DNA of 30,720 bases from a virus. The stretch covers positions 1 to 30,720 of IMG/VR virus record IMGVR_UViG_3300048588_000412, one strand, 5' to 3'. Shown in pieces: positions 15,809 to 22,162 of the stretch. The first letter of the stretch is position 1; every line of letters starts with the position of its first letter. The translations under genes and the position numbers were made by a program. The notes under the pieces are model-generated. The model searched no databases. It saw only the letters and a program-made list of their open reading frames with translations, and was not told the DNA's origin.

Positions 15809-16037
15809 ACACCCTGCTCATCGGTACTATCCGAACCGCCTCGGTCAGACGGCCGTTCCACTTCGCCACCGCCTCAGCCAGCTTCTCCCCCTCCGGCCCA
15901 TTCGCCCCACACCCATCACACTGCACCCAGCACGACACCTTCTTAAACGCCGTCACCGACCACGAACCACAGAACGGACACGCCAGCACCATTAAGCCTC
16001 GCGCCAATATCGCATCCGTCGAATAACTCTTACTCAC
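15750..16037 (-). CDS. Lar-like restriction alleviation / zinc-ribbon protein
   Basis: A 95-residue protein from a GTG that overlaps the upstream stop (GTGA). Residues about 20-62 read 'CPFCGSWSVTAFKKVSCWVQCDGCGANGPEGEKLAEAVAKWNGR'. This is the Lar-family pattern: CPFCG, a second CxxCGA.GP, and the closing A...WN.R. Lar proteins modulate host type I restriction in enterobacteria; in most phages the function is only assumed. Its location beside the methyltransferase fits an anti-restriction role. Confidence 0.75.
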   Translation of the reverse strand: MSKSYSTDAILARGLMVLACPFCGSWSVTAFKKVSCWVQCDGCGANGPEGEKLAEAVAKWNGRLTEAVRIVPMSRVYEATNRAVHGGNGAGEGAS

Positions 16038-16513
16038 CGTCCACCTCGCCTTGCCTGCACCATCGTGGCCTTAGTCGCATCGCGCAGCCCCTGCTCCCAG
16101 CTTGAATACTCTTGCCAATCACTGACCTGCGTACAGTGCTCCAGCTTCACCACCGGCGGTTGCGGGCCACGGTTGCCGCCCAAGTAGCGCGCAATGGAAA
16201 ACATGCCCATCTCAACTGCTTCATGACTATCCGCACACACCAAGTACAACGGGGCCACTTTGATTAGCTGGTTGTAGACGATCACCTCTGTGAAAGTCAC
16301 ATCCTCATCGAAGCGCTTCAGGTCAACGAAGGCCACGATGCAATCCGGATTCTTCTCGGCAATCACGAAGTCAAGGTCGCAGCCGAACATGGTCGACCGA
16401 AGCTTCCGCTTGTGCTGATGCTTGAACAGATCGCGCAACGGCGATCCCTTAAGCTCTCGCATCCGCGCATCCATACGCAGGTGGGTGTGCGCGTATCCGT
16501 TATTACCATCCAT
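16034..16513 (-). CDS. putative PD-(D/E)XK-like protein
   Basis: A 159-residue protein starting MDGNNGYAHTHLRMDARMRELKGSPLRDLFKHQHKRKLRSTMFGCDLDFVI. AAAGGG lies 6 nt before the ATG at 16513; the longer frame to 16582 is inside the methyltransferase gene. The central part 'GCDLDFVIAEKNPDCIVAFVDLKRF' gives D-(n)-D-x-K, the nuclease-fold core. A strand and helix 'APLYLVCAD..EAVEMGMFSIARYL' follow. I have seen similar 'D.DF......VALV..K' proteins in actinobacterial phages without assigned function. A catalytic role is uncertain. Confidence 0.55.
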   Translation of the reverse strand: MDGNNGYAHTHLRMDARMRELKGSPLRDLFKHQHKRKLRSTMFGCDLDFVIAEKNPDCIVAFVDLKRFDEDVTFTEVIVYNQLIKVAPLYLVCADSHEAVEMGMFSIARYLGGNRGPQPPVVKLEHCTQVSDWQEYSSWEQGLRDATKATMVQARRGGR

Positions 16514-17813
16514 AATCACCCTTTGCTCTTTCGAGATACTCGTCCGAGATGTCGACCCCAATGGCCGTGTGGCCCATTTCATAGGCGACCTTCAGCGTCG
16601 TACAACTCCCCGCGAACGGGTCCAACACGACCAATTCCCGGCCGCCGATCGCCTGAAGGCAACGGCGAGGCAACCCTTCCGAAAACGGCGCCGGATGCCA
16701 CGTGTGCGGTTGCGGGCCGTGAAAACGCCACACACTGGGCATTCCAATCGAATCGCCATAAAGCGCCGGCTTACCCTTGGTAAACCAGTAAATGCGCTCG
16801 TCAATCGGCCAAAACAGCGTCGCCGAGTGGTTATGCGTCACCTCTCGGTCCCAAATGATTTCCTGCCGCAAAGTCCAGCGATCAACTCGGCTTAGCCATG
16901 CCATCGGATGAATCAACACCCCATCCTGGGTTCGCGTCTTGTGGTTGTAGAACAGGCTCCCACCCGGCTTCGTCACACGATACAGCTCATCCAACACCGA
17001 CACTTGCCACTGCCGATACAGCTCATCCGACATCGCATCGCTATAGCCGATACCATTGCGTCCTTCACGCCCATGGCCACCCATCGGCCACGTCTCCGCT
17101 TCGCCCAGGTTGTAGGGCGGGCTGGTGATGATCACATCCACCGAACAATCCGGCAGGTCAATCGCCTGGGCGTCACCCACCATAAGGCGGGGCGCGGTCG
17201 CGCTTGGCGCAGACGCCATATCGCGCGCCTTTCGGCGTTGGCTGGCCTTGATCGCCCCCACCTTCCGCATCGCATACGGAATGCTCAGCGTGCCCGCGCG
17301 GATGTCGTCCAACAGCTCGGGCGCGTGCTCCTTGATGGTCTTGGCGTCCTGGACATAGCGTGGGCTCGTTTTCAACATCTTGGCGGCATGATCGCGGGCC
17401 TTGCCCCTATCTGAAACGGTGGCAATATTGCCACCGTTTGACGACGGCCTGCCCGCCAACTCCCTGTGCCTTGCCCGCGCCTCCTCCTCCAGCATCGGCA
17501 TCACATCCAGCGAAAGCGCCGCGGCCTGGCTGCTCGTCAGATGCCGACGCGCCAGATTGAGGCTGACCGCAAACGCCAACGGACTGTCGCCCGTGTAGGT
17601 TCTGAATTGGGGCGCTATATCCAGCTCGATACAGGCCCGGTGGCGGTTGCGGCCGTCCAGGATGCGGCCGTCCTCCGTCAACCATATCGCCTCCATCAAC
17701 CCGTTAGAGGCAATATCGGCCTTGAGCGCCTCATAGTCCCGGCCCTGTAGCAGCGGGAAGATGTTGGCGGCCGGATGATACTCGCGGGTTGATTCGTCCA
17801 TCTGCGCGTTCAT
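16503..17813 (-). CDS. ParB-like / DNA methyltransferase fusion protein
   Basis: A 436-residue protein. Residues 18-75 form a ParB/Srx domain (LQGRDYEALKADIASNGLMEAIWLT...ILDGRNRHRACIEL). Residues 85-190 form a ParB-type HTH region ('LNLARRHLTSSQAAAL', 'APELLDDIRAGTLSIPYAMRKVG'). Residues 208-436 are a beta-class amino-methyltransferase with catalytic TSPPY at 230-234 and the SAM site DPFAGSCTT at 398-406, near the C-terminus. It should methylate adenine N6 or cytosine N4. The ATG at 17813 overlaps the previous stop (ATGA). It probably protects phage DNA from restriction or marks it. Confidence 0.9.
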   Translation of the reverse strand: MNAQMDESTREYHPAANIFPLLQGRDYEALKADIASNGLMEAIWLTEDGRILDGRNRHRACIELDIAPQFRTYTGDSPLAFAVSLNLARRHLTSSQAAALSLDVMPMLEEEARARHRELAGRPSSNGGNIATVSDRGKARDHAAKMLKTSPRYVQDAKTIKEHAPELLDDIRAGTLSIPYAMRKVGAIKASQRRKARDMASAPSATAPRLMVGDAQAIDLPDCSVDVIITSPPYNLGEAETWPMGGHGREGRNGIGYSDAMSDELYRQWQVSVLDELYRVTKPGGSLFYNHKTRTQDGVLIHPMAWLSRVDRWTLRQEIIWDREVTHNHSATLFWPIDERIYWFTKGKPALYGDSIGMPSVWRFHGPQPHTWHPAPFSEGLPRRCLQAIGGRELVVLDPFAGSCTTLKVAYEMGHTAIGVDISDEYLERAKGDYGW

Positions 17814-17920
17814 GACCGCCACAACCGCCCCACCAGCAGCGCCACGACAAAACCCACCAGAATCCAGCCCGCACACACTGCCAGGCCCAAGGCCAACCAC
17901 ATCCACAGCACGCTATCCAT
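17810..17920 (-). CDS. 36-residue single-span membrane protein
   Basis: MDSVLWMWLALGLAVCAGWI followed by LVGFVVALLVGRLWRS: one long hydrophobic helix with a basic end (RLWRS). GGAGGGGTGAG precedes the ATG, the upstream stop is 1 nt away, and its TGA overlaps the methyltransferase ATG. The strong ribosome binding site and tight coupling support translation. Function unknown. Confidence 0.6.
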   Translation of the reverse strand: MDSVLWMWLALGLAVCAGWILVGFVVALLVGRLWRS

Positions 17921-17921
17921 C

Positions 17922-18224
17922 TCACCCCTCCAACGGGAACGCATACAGCCCCCGCTCAGCCGGCTCCGCCACATACGGCATCTCCACCTGAACCAGCACA
18001 TACGTCCCCGGATCCAGCCGCTGCTTTGTGAACTCCTCCCCCGTCGTCACCTGCAGCTGCATGTTGTCCGCCTCTAACACCGCCCACACATCCCGCACCA
18101 CCAGCGTCACTCGCTCATCCACCAGCAACGCCTCGCTCAACGCGCTGTACAGCCACTCGGCGAGCGTCCCGGCCACGGCCACCAGAGCGCTGCTTTCGGT
18201 CACAGTACTCAGCATATTGTTCAT
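17922..18224 (-). CDS. hypothetical protein
   Basis: A 100-residue acidic protein (MNNMLSTVTESSALVAVAGTLAEWLYSALSEALLVDERVTLVVRDVWAVLEADNMQLQVTTGEEFTKQRLDPGTYVLVQVEMPYV...). The first half is helical; the second half is beta-rich. A GGAGG is 10 nt before the start. No family recognised. Confidence 0.6.
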   Translation of the reverse strand: MNNMLSTVTESSALVAVAGTLAEWLYSALSEALLVDERVTLVVRDVWAVLEADNMQLQVTTGEEFTKQRLDPGTYVLVQVEMPYVAEPAERGLYAFPLEG

Positions 18225-18447
18225 CGTTCAACGGCCTCCAATCTTTCCTGTATATCGGGGTGCTCTTCTTCCACGCCCCCGCCTCATCCTTGTACCAATA
18301 CCGCCACCGCGGCCAGCGCAAATTGCCCTTCTTCGGCCATTCCGTCCACCCGCCCTTGCCCGCCAGCCGAACCGCCGTCACACGGCCGGGCGCAGGTGCG
18401 GGCGGCAAGGCGGGCCGCGTCGTGGGGGGCCGCGCCGAGCCGCCCAC
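18115..18447 (-). CDS. basic Trp-rich hypothetical protein
   Basis: A 110-residue frame from GTG 18447, 14 nt after the previous stop. Residues 20-78 (GRVTAVRLAGKGGWTEWPKKGNLRWPRWRYWYKDEAGAWKKSTPIYRKDWRPLNDEQYAEYCDRK) look like a real basic beta protein rich in W, K and Y. The last 32 residues overlap the next gene in another frame by 110 nt and have low-complexity Arg/Gly composition. Function unknown; nucleic-acid binding is a guess from charge. Confidence 0.5.
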   Translation of the reverse strand: MGGSARPPTTRPALPPAPAPGRVTAVRLAGKGGWTEWPKKGNLRWPRWRYWYKDEAGAWKKSTPIYRKDWRPLNDEQYAEYCDRKQRSGGRGRDARRVAVQRVERGVAGG

Positions 18448-18461
18448 CGACGAAACAGCCT

Positions 18462-19289
18462 CTACCCGTTTGGGTGCGTCCCATTCACCCCCGCCCGGGG
18501 CGCCGGCTCCCGCATCGACTGCCCTATCGGCATTGGTCGCGCTACCTGCGGCGTCTCCAAAATGTCCGGGCGGCCGTTCCCGTCATTGTCGACCAGCAAG
18601 TCGGGCGTATACTGCATCATGAACCGGATCTGCTCCTCGGTGTAGCCCGCGCTGCGCAGCTCCTTCACCGCATCCATCCACGCCCGCTGATACTCAATCC
18701 GCGTCATCGCCGGCGACAACAACGCCTGGTGACGCGCCTTGAACCGCACCGCCGTCACCCGCTCCTTCGCCGCCGCCTGCTCCTGTGACCGCGTGTGGTC
18801 CGGGTCGCTGCGCACCAGCAGATACGTCAACGCCCCCGCCACCAGAGCCGAGATCGGTAACCCATACTCCACCCACATCACCTGCCAGCTCTGCAACGCC
18901 TGGCCCCGCTCCACGGCGAAGAAGGTGATCATGTTCGCCGCCGCAAAAACCAGCCACACCATCTCAATGCTCAGGCCCACCGTCTTCTGGCCGCCGCGCC
19001 ACCGGCTCTGAATGAACCCCAGCCCGGCCACTACCGCCGCCACCTCCACCAGGATCGGAAACGCGATCCGGATCCCCGTCAGGATCGACTCCACCAATCC
19101 CGACTGGGCCGCAAACGCATACGTGGCCGTCTGGCTCAACACCAGCATCACCGCATGAGCCGCCGTAATCACCACCAGGGCCGTCAGCACCAGGTACAAC
19201 AGCCCCTTCACCGCCTTGCCCGCATTTTGCCGGCCCTCATCGGCCGTCAGCTCATACATCTCGCTCGAACCACCAAAGAAATCGTTCAC
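18462..19289 (-). CDS. four-helix membrane protein with acidic loop
   Basis: A 275-residue protein from a GTG preceded by AAGGAG. Hydrophobic helices lie at about 28-55, 68-95, 105-125 and 138-160. A long charged cytoplasmic-like tail follows (QEQAAAKERVTAVRFKARHQALLSPAMTRIEYQRAWMDAVKELRSAGYTEEQIRFMM). The loop 'DLLVDNDGNGRPDILE' (about 238-253) has the D-x-D-x-N spacing of EF-hand-like calcium loops. It ends Pro/Arg-rich. No family recognised. It may form a membrane platform for replication or act in exclusion; neither is shown. Confidence 0.65.
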   Translation of the reverse strand: MNDFFGGSSEMYELTADEGRQNAGKAVKGLLYLVLTALVVITAAHAVMLVLSQTATYAFAAQSGLVESILTGIRIAFPILVEVAAVVAGLGFIQSRWRGGQKTVGLSIEMVWLVFAAANMITFFAVERGQALQSWQVMWVEYGLPISALVAGALTYLLVRSDPDHTRSQEQAAAKERVTAVRFKARHQALLSPAMTRIEYQRAWMDAVKELRSAGYTEEQIRFMMQYTPDLLVDNDGNGRPDILETPQVARPMPIGQSMREPAPRAGVNGTHPNG

Positions 19290-19359
19290 AATATCACTCC
19301 TTGACTACGCTGACGGCCGTTCGCTATACTGTGAACAGTCGTCCTTGTCGATGACTAGA

Positions 19360-19392
19360 GGCGCGCCGTCGTTTTGCGACACTCGGCGCGCC
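19360..19392. promoter_or_regulatory. structured element with two GGCGCGCC sites
   Basis: GGCGCGCC at 19360-19367 and again at 19385-19392 can pair with each other. Between them GTCG/CGAC form an inner stem around TTTTG. It lies in the 107-bp gap between two minus-strand genes, with an ACTGT-GA-ACAGT dyad at 19328-19339 nearer the membrane protein start. This looks like a regulatory or termination element, though no U-run follows on the minus strand. Confidence 0.45.
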
Positions 19393-19396
19393 GTTC

Positions 19397-19654
19397 TCAT
19401 TTCACATTGACCAATGGCAGCCCCAGCTGCCCATCCAGGGGATGCCGCTGCCCGGGCACCTCGAGATACACGTAACCGGTCGCCATGCGGGTTGACTCAA
19501 TCACCGCAATGGAAGGTGGAGGCGACGCGCTGACATGAGTAGTGCCAGGAGCCACCCACACGGCGACCGGCGGGCAGCCGTGACGCTGCTGATAGATCTC
19601 CAACGACTTACGGAATTCCGCGTCGTCCCGAACCTGAAACACATGAAACAACAT
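19397..19654 (-). CDS. small hypothetical protein
   Basis: An 85-residue protein (MLFHVFQVRDDAEFRKSLEIYQQRHGCPPVAVWVAPGTTHVSASPPPSIAVIESTRMATGYVYLEVPGQRHPLDGQLGLPL). TAGGAGAG stands 6 nt before the ATG at 19654, so the longer frame to 19735 is not used. Alternating strands and one helix; no family recognised. Confidence 0.55.
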   Translation of the reverse strand: MLFHVFQVRDDAEFRKSLEIYQQRHGCPPVAVWVAPGTTHVSASPPPSIAVIESTRMATGYVYLEVPGQRHPLDGQLGLPLVNVK

Positions 19655-19665
19655 CGCTATCTCTC

Positions 19666-19890
19666 CTACGGCCACATCGCCCGGCGCTTCATCACACTGC
19701 CGTCCGGCAACGCCATCGTCACCCAGCCCGTACACGGATCCTGCCAGTCGATGTCTACCCGCAACACCTCGGCCGTAAACGCCTCGCCCACGTCCGGCAA
19801 CACCTGCCGCAGCACATAACTGTGCTCAACCTGCGGCCGCACCACGAACGACAGCAACGGCTCCTGACGGCCGACCTTCACCGCGCTCAC
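19666..19890 (-). CDS. small hypothetical protein
   Basis: A 74-residue beta-rich protein from a GTG overlapping the upstream stop (GTGA). Sequence MSAVKVGRQEPLLSFVVRPQVEHSYVLRQVLPDVGEAFTAEVLRVDIDWQDPCTGWVTMALPDGSVMKRRAM. The pattern of short strands with 'VGEAFTAEVLR...TGWVTMALPDG' resembles a small beta-barrel. Function unknown. Confidence 0.55.
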   Translation of the reverse strand: MSAVKVGRQEPLLSFVVRPQVEHSYVLRQVLPDVGEAFTAEVLRVDIDWQDPCTGWVTMALPDGSVMKRRAMWP

Positions 19891-19985
19891 GCCTCATCCT
19901 CCTCGTCGATCCAGCCGTGCTTGAACAAGAACAACGCGATAAACAACGCCAGGCCCACGACCATCACCGTCTGCATCGTTTCCAC
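19887..19985 (-). CDS. 32-residue single-span membrane protein
   Basis: VETMQTVMVVGLALFIALFL then FKHGWIDEEDEA: a single hydrophobic helix with a very acidic C-terminus. GGAGG is 6 nt before the GTG at 19985; an ATG at 19976 is possible. It sits 1 nt after the upstream stop and overlaps the next GTG by 4 nt. The coupling on both sides supports it as a real gene. Confidence 0.55.
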   Translation of the reverse strand: METMQTVMVVGLALFIALFLFKHGWIDEEDEA

Positions 19986-19986
19986 G

Positions 19987-20229
19987 TCACCCCTCCCCGC
20001 CGGCCTGCTTGGCCCGCATCGCCAGCATGGCCTGCACATGGTCGTCATTCGTCCGGCCGGCCTCCCGCAACACCTTCGCCAGCAGATAGCTGGCCTGATT
20101 GTTCTTATCCCGATAGTTCTCCCGACCCAGCTGCACCAGCGCAGCATAGTCGGCCGCGTGAAGGACAATCGTCACTTTCACATCATCGTCAGAACCCAGC
20201 ACCTTCCTGTTCGCAACTCCTCTTGCCAT
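19987..20229 (-). CDS. ribbon-helix-helix-like DNA-binding protein
   Basis: An 80-residue protein with GGAGG 6 nt before its ATG. 'VKVTIVLHAADYAALVQLGRENYRDKNNQASYLLAKVLREAGR' shows one strand (KVTIVL) and two helices, the second starting N..S..L, as in Arc/MetJ-type proteins. The N-terminus is basic. It probably binds DNA as a dimer and may regulate the early operon. Confidence 0.6.
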   Translation of the reverse strand: MARGVANRKVLGSDDDVKVTIVLHAADYAALVQLGRENYRDKNNQASYLLAKVLREAGRTNDDHVQAMLAMRAKQAGGEG

Positions 20230-20247
20230 CGTAAACCTCCTCAGTCA

Positions 20248-20679
20248 CTAATGTGTTGGCGCGCCAACAGCGCGCTCCGGCGCGCCAACACCTGTCTCAA
20301 CCAACATCATCCCGGCCAGGTCCTCGCAGAACGGGCAAACCGTCACCCCGGGTGGCAACCGCTCGCCGCAACCATCCACACACACCGGCCACGATTCATA
20401 CTCCGCCTGCCACTGCCGGCGACGAATCTCCCGGTGGGCCCAGTCCACAGCGGTCTGGTCCGCGGCCGCCTCAGCCTCAGCCTTGAGCCGGCGCACCATC
20501 GCCCCCAACTCGCTGACCGCCGGCATCCACTTCAACTCCCGGCTCAATGCCTTGGCCGCCTCCAGCACCACCGCCGGTTCCTCATCAGCAAACGCCAGCA
20601 GGTAGGCTGACTTGCGGGCGGTGTCATCACCCCGCGGTGGGTAAACGGCCGTCAGATACTCATACCACTTGCTCATCAT
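20248..20679 (-). CDS. possible replisome accessory (helicase-loader-like) zinc protein
   Basis: A 143-residue protein starting MMSKWYEYLTAVYPPRGDDTARKSAYLLAFADEEPAVVLEAAKALSRELKWMPAVSELGAMV. The N-terminal helical domain with 'L......ee.v..A...L.r..kW.P.v.EL' resembles phage proteins that help load or inhibit the replicative helicase (G39P-like). Residues about 98-118 hold a zinc-ribbon candidate (C..GCGERLPPGVTVCPFC). It directly follows the replication initiator with an ATGA overlap, supporting a role in replication. Its 3' end contains copies of the GGCGCGCC palindrome, coding for VGAP repeats. Confidence 0.5.
   Translation of the reverse strand: MMSKWYEYLTAVYPPRGDDTARKSAYLLAFADEEPAVVLEAAKALSRELKWMPAVSELGAMVRRLKAEAEAAADQTAVDWAHREIRRRQWQAEYESWPVCVDGCGERLPPGVTVCPFCEDLAGMMLVETGVGAPERAVGAPTH
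20254..20269. repeat. 16-bp palindrome, copy 3
   Basis: Perfect TGTTGGCGCGCCAACA at the 3' end of the helicase-loader-like gene. A half copy (GGCGCGCCAACAC) follows at 20279-20291. Confidence 0.9.
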
Positions 20680-21458
20680 GCCTCCGCAAAATAGCTCGTC
20701 CAGTCCTCGACCGTCTGAGGACGGCCGTTTTCAACAACGGCACCTTTGTCCAGCTCCGCCAGGGCATACGGCACAACCGATCGCGGCCGGAAGGGCGTCT
20801 TGCCCTCGGCCAACATCCTTTGGCGCACGGCTGCCATGGCCTCAAACGCCGCGTCCTCATCCCGCCCCACCCGCACCCACAACTGGTTCACCGGCACAAA
20901 CCATTCTCGTGCCCACTCATCATCATCCCTAGGTGGTGTTCTCCCAATCAACTGTTGCCATCGGGTCAGGATCCGCCTGCCGGCGTCGATGTGGTCGCCC
21001 ACGACTTCATTGACGGTTCCATCCTGACGATTCATTGATGATTCAGAATGAAGATTTGGGTGATCGTGTGTCACCCCTACGGGTGATCCTGTGTCACCCC
21101 CCGGGTGATCGTGTGTCACCCCTAGGGGTGTTCGTGTGTCACCCCTGAGTGATCGTGTGTCACCCCTGGGGTGATCCTGTGTCACCCCTAAACGCTGCTT
21201 CGACAACCAGAAGCCGTTGGTCATATCTTTGCCCGATTCCGCTCGCCGCTGTCGAGTCAACCAGCCCGCCTCTTCCAGCTCTTTCACCACCCGAATCACC
21301 GTGCGGCGCGACAAGCAGCACTTCATGGCCACATGCTCATAGCTCGGCCAGCAATACCCGTGGTCGTTGGCGTGGTCGGCCAACGCCAGAAGGACAAACC
21401 GTTGTGTGATGTTGTCCGGTCCGGCCTTCCAAACCGCTGTCATAAGTTCAATGCTCAT
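20676..21458 (-). CDS. HTH replication initiator with internal iterons
   Basis: A 260-residue protein. Residues 14-75 are a winged helix (DNITQRFVLLALADHANDHGYCWPSYEHVAMKCCLSRRTVIRVVKELEEAGWLTRQRR), as in HTH_36-type phage and plasmid replication proteins. Residues 90-135 are a low-complexity repeat of 'GVTHDHPGGDT' units coded by six DNA repeats. The C-terminal domain (WQQLIGRTPPRDDDEWAREWFVPVNQLW..., 'FRPRSVVPYALAELDKG') resembles the end of other phage replication proteins. The layout parallels lambda O, with the origin inside the initiator gene. Confidence 0.75.
   Translation of the reverse strand: MSIELMTAVWKAGPDNITQRFVLLALADHANDHGYCWPSYEHVAMKCCLSRRTVIRVVKELEEAGWLTRQRRAESGKDMTNGFWLSKQRLGVTQDHPRGDTRSLRGDTRTPLGVTHDHPGGDTGSPVGVTHDHPNLHSESSMNRQDGTVNEVVGDHIDAGRRILTRWQQLIGRTPPRDDDEWAREWFVPVNQLWVRVGRDEDAAFEAMAAVRQRMLAEGKTPFRPRSVVPYALAELDKGAVVENGRPQTVEDWTSYFAEA
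21058..21190. repeat. six iterons, probable replication origin
   Basis: On the plus strand a 22-bp unit of the type GGGTGATCGTGTGTCACCCC is repeated at about 21058, 21081, 21103, 21126, 21147 and 21169 (period 21-23 bp). Each unit is itself a dyad, GGTGA...TCACC. One copy has GTTC and another has GAGT in place of the common bases. An AT-rich stretch (about 21030-21057) flanks it on the left, as a melting region would. The set lies within the initiator gene. Confidence 0.75.
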
Positions 21459-21679
21459 CCTGATTCATCCTTGTCGTCGTTCATCGCGGCAATCAGCCCC
21501 CGCCTGGTCGCTCCCGCCGCCGCAATGATGTCCGCGATAAACGGCTCCACCTCTTCCAACGTCGACACGTCCAGCAGGCTGGCCAGCTTCTGCGTCAGAC
21601 GGACAATCCGCACCTGACGCGCGATAGCATCCTCATAAAACAGCAGCTGGCTGTCAGCTATCCTGCGCCGCGTTTGCAT
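21455..21679 (-). CDS. small helical hypothetical protein
   Basis: A 74-residue helical protein (MQTRRRIADSQLLFYEDAIARQVRIVRLTQKLASLLDVSTLEEVEPFIADIIAAAGATRRGLIAAMNDDKDESG). It overlaps the replication gene by 4 nt (ATGA). Two amphipathic helices and an acidic tail; no known family recognised. Confidence 0.55.
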   Translation of the reverse strand: MQTRRRIADSQLLFYEDAIARQVRIVRLTQKLASLLDVSTLEEVEPFIADIIAAAGATRRGLIAAMNDDKDESG

Positions 21680-22028
21680 CGTGGCTCACCTTGCCCAGCA
21701 ACGACCGCGACCGTAGGCTGTCCAGATACGCCGTCGCCGCCTTGACCCCGCCCGCGACCAAAAAACCGCCCTGCACCATCACCCAGGTCGTCATGTCGGC
21801 ATCGCCGAGCCAAACAACCAGGAGAAACAGCAACAGAACGGTCTCAATGCCGATCGCCCGCCGTACAAACTCCCGCCGCTGCCAGGCCGGCGTACGGAAG
21901 GCCATGTGCTCCAACCACACCGCCCCGGCAGTCAACAGAAGAAAAACCAAGTAGGCGTCAATTTGCTCCAACGTAATCACAAGCTCTCCAATGTCTGCTA
22001 CAGTGTTCGTATCCTTGTCCACATCCAT
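21654..22028 (-). CDS. three-helix membrane protein, first gene of the leftward early operon
   Basis: A 124-residue protein with hydrophobic helices at about 27-45, 62-78 and 82-100, and a charged C-terminus (DSLRSRSLLGKVSHDANAAQDS). The ATG at 22028 has no ribosome binding site, whereas an internal GTG (codon 18, VITLEQID) is preceded by GGAG, so the true start may be 21977. The segment 'LGDADMTTWVMVQGGFLVAGGVKAA' resembles small phage membrane proteins. Function unknown. It opens the leftward run next to the divergent integrase. Confidence 0.55.
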   Translation of the reverse strand: MDVDKDTNTVADIGELVITLEQIDAYLVFLLLTAGAVWLEHMAFRTPAWQRREFVRRAIGIETVLLLFLLVVWLGDADMTTWVMVQGGFLVAGGVKAATAYLDSLRSRSLLGKVSHDANAAQDS

Positions 22029-22034
22029 CCGGCT

Positions 22035-22066
22035 CGTGTGGGGCAGTTAAGGAGCTGCCCCACACG
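22035..22066. promoter_or_regulatory. 12-bp inverted repeat between divergent operons
   Basis: CGTGTGGGGCAG and its exact complement flank an 8-nt centre, 6 bp from the ATG of the leftward membrane protein and about 100 bp from the integrase. It is a candidate operator for the lysogeny/early switch, or a hairpin at the start of the leftward mRNA. No repressor gene of classical CI size is visible in the window. Confidence 0.5.
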
Positions 22067-22104
22067 ATGACCCTCATAAACACCAACAGGTTTAGAACAT
22101 ATGT

Positions 22105-22132
22105 TTGCATTTCTCATCTTACCTGATATAGT
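22105..22132 (+). promoter_or_regulatory. possible integrase promoter
   Basis: TTGCAT (22105-22110) and TATAGT (22127-22132) are separated by 16 bp in an AT-rich stretch, 30 bp before the integrase ATG. The -10 box is 5/6, the -35 box is weak. GAGG stands 8 nt before the ATG. Confidence 0.4.
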
Positions 22133-22162
22133 GCGCGTCCAGCTTGGTCCGAGGTCGCAGTT

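Noticed and set aside
21058-21190. Possible CRISPR or satellite array
   Set aside because: Units are contiguous with no unique spacers and lie in frame within the replication gene; iterons explain them better.
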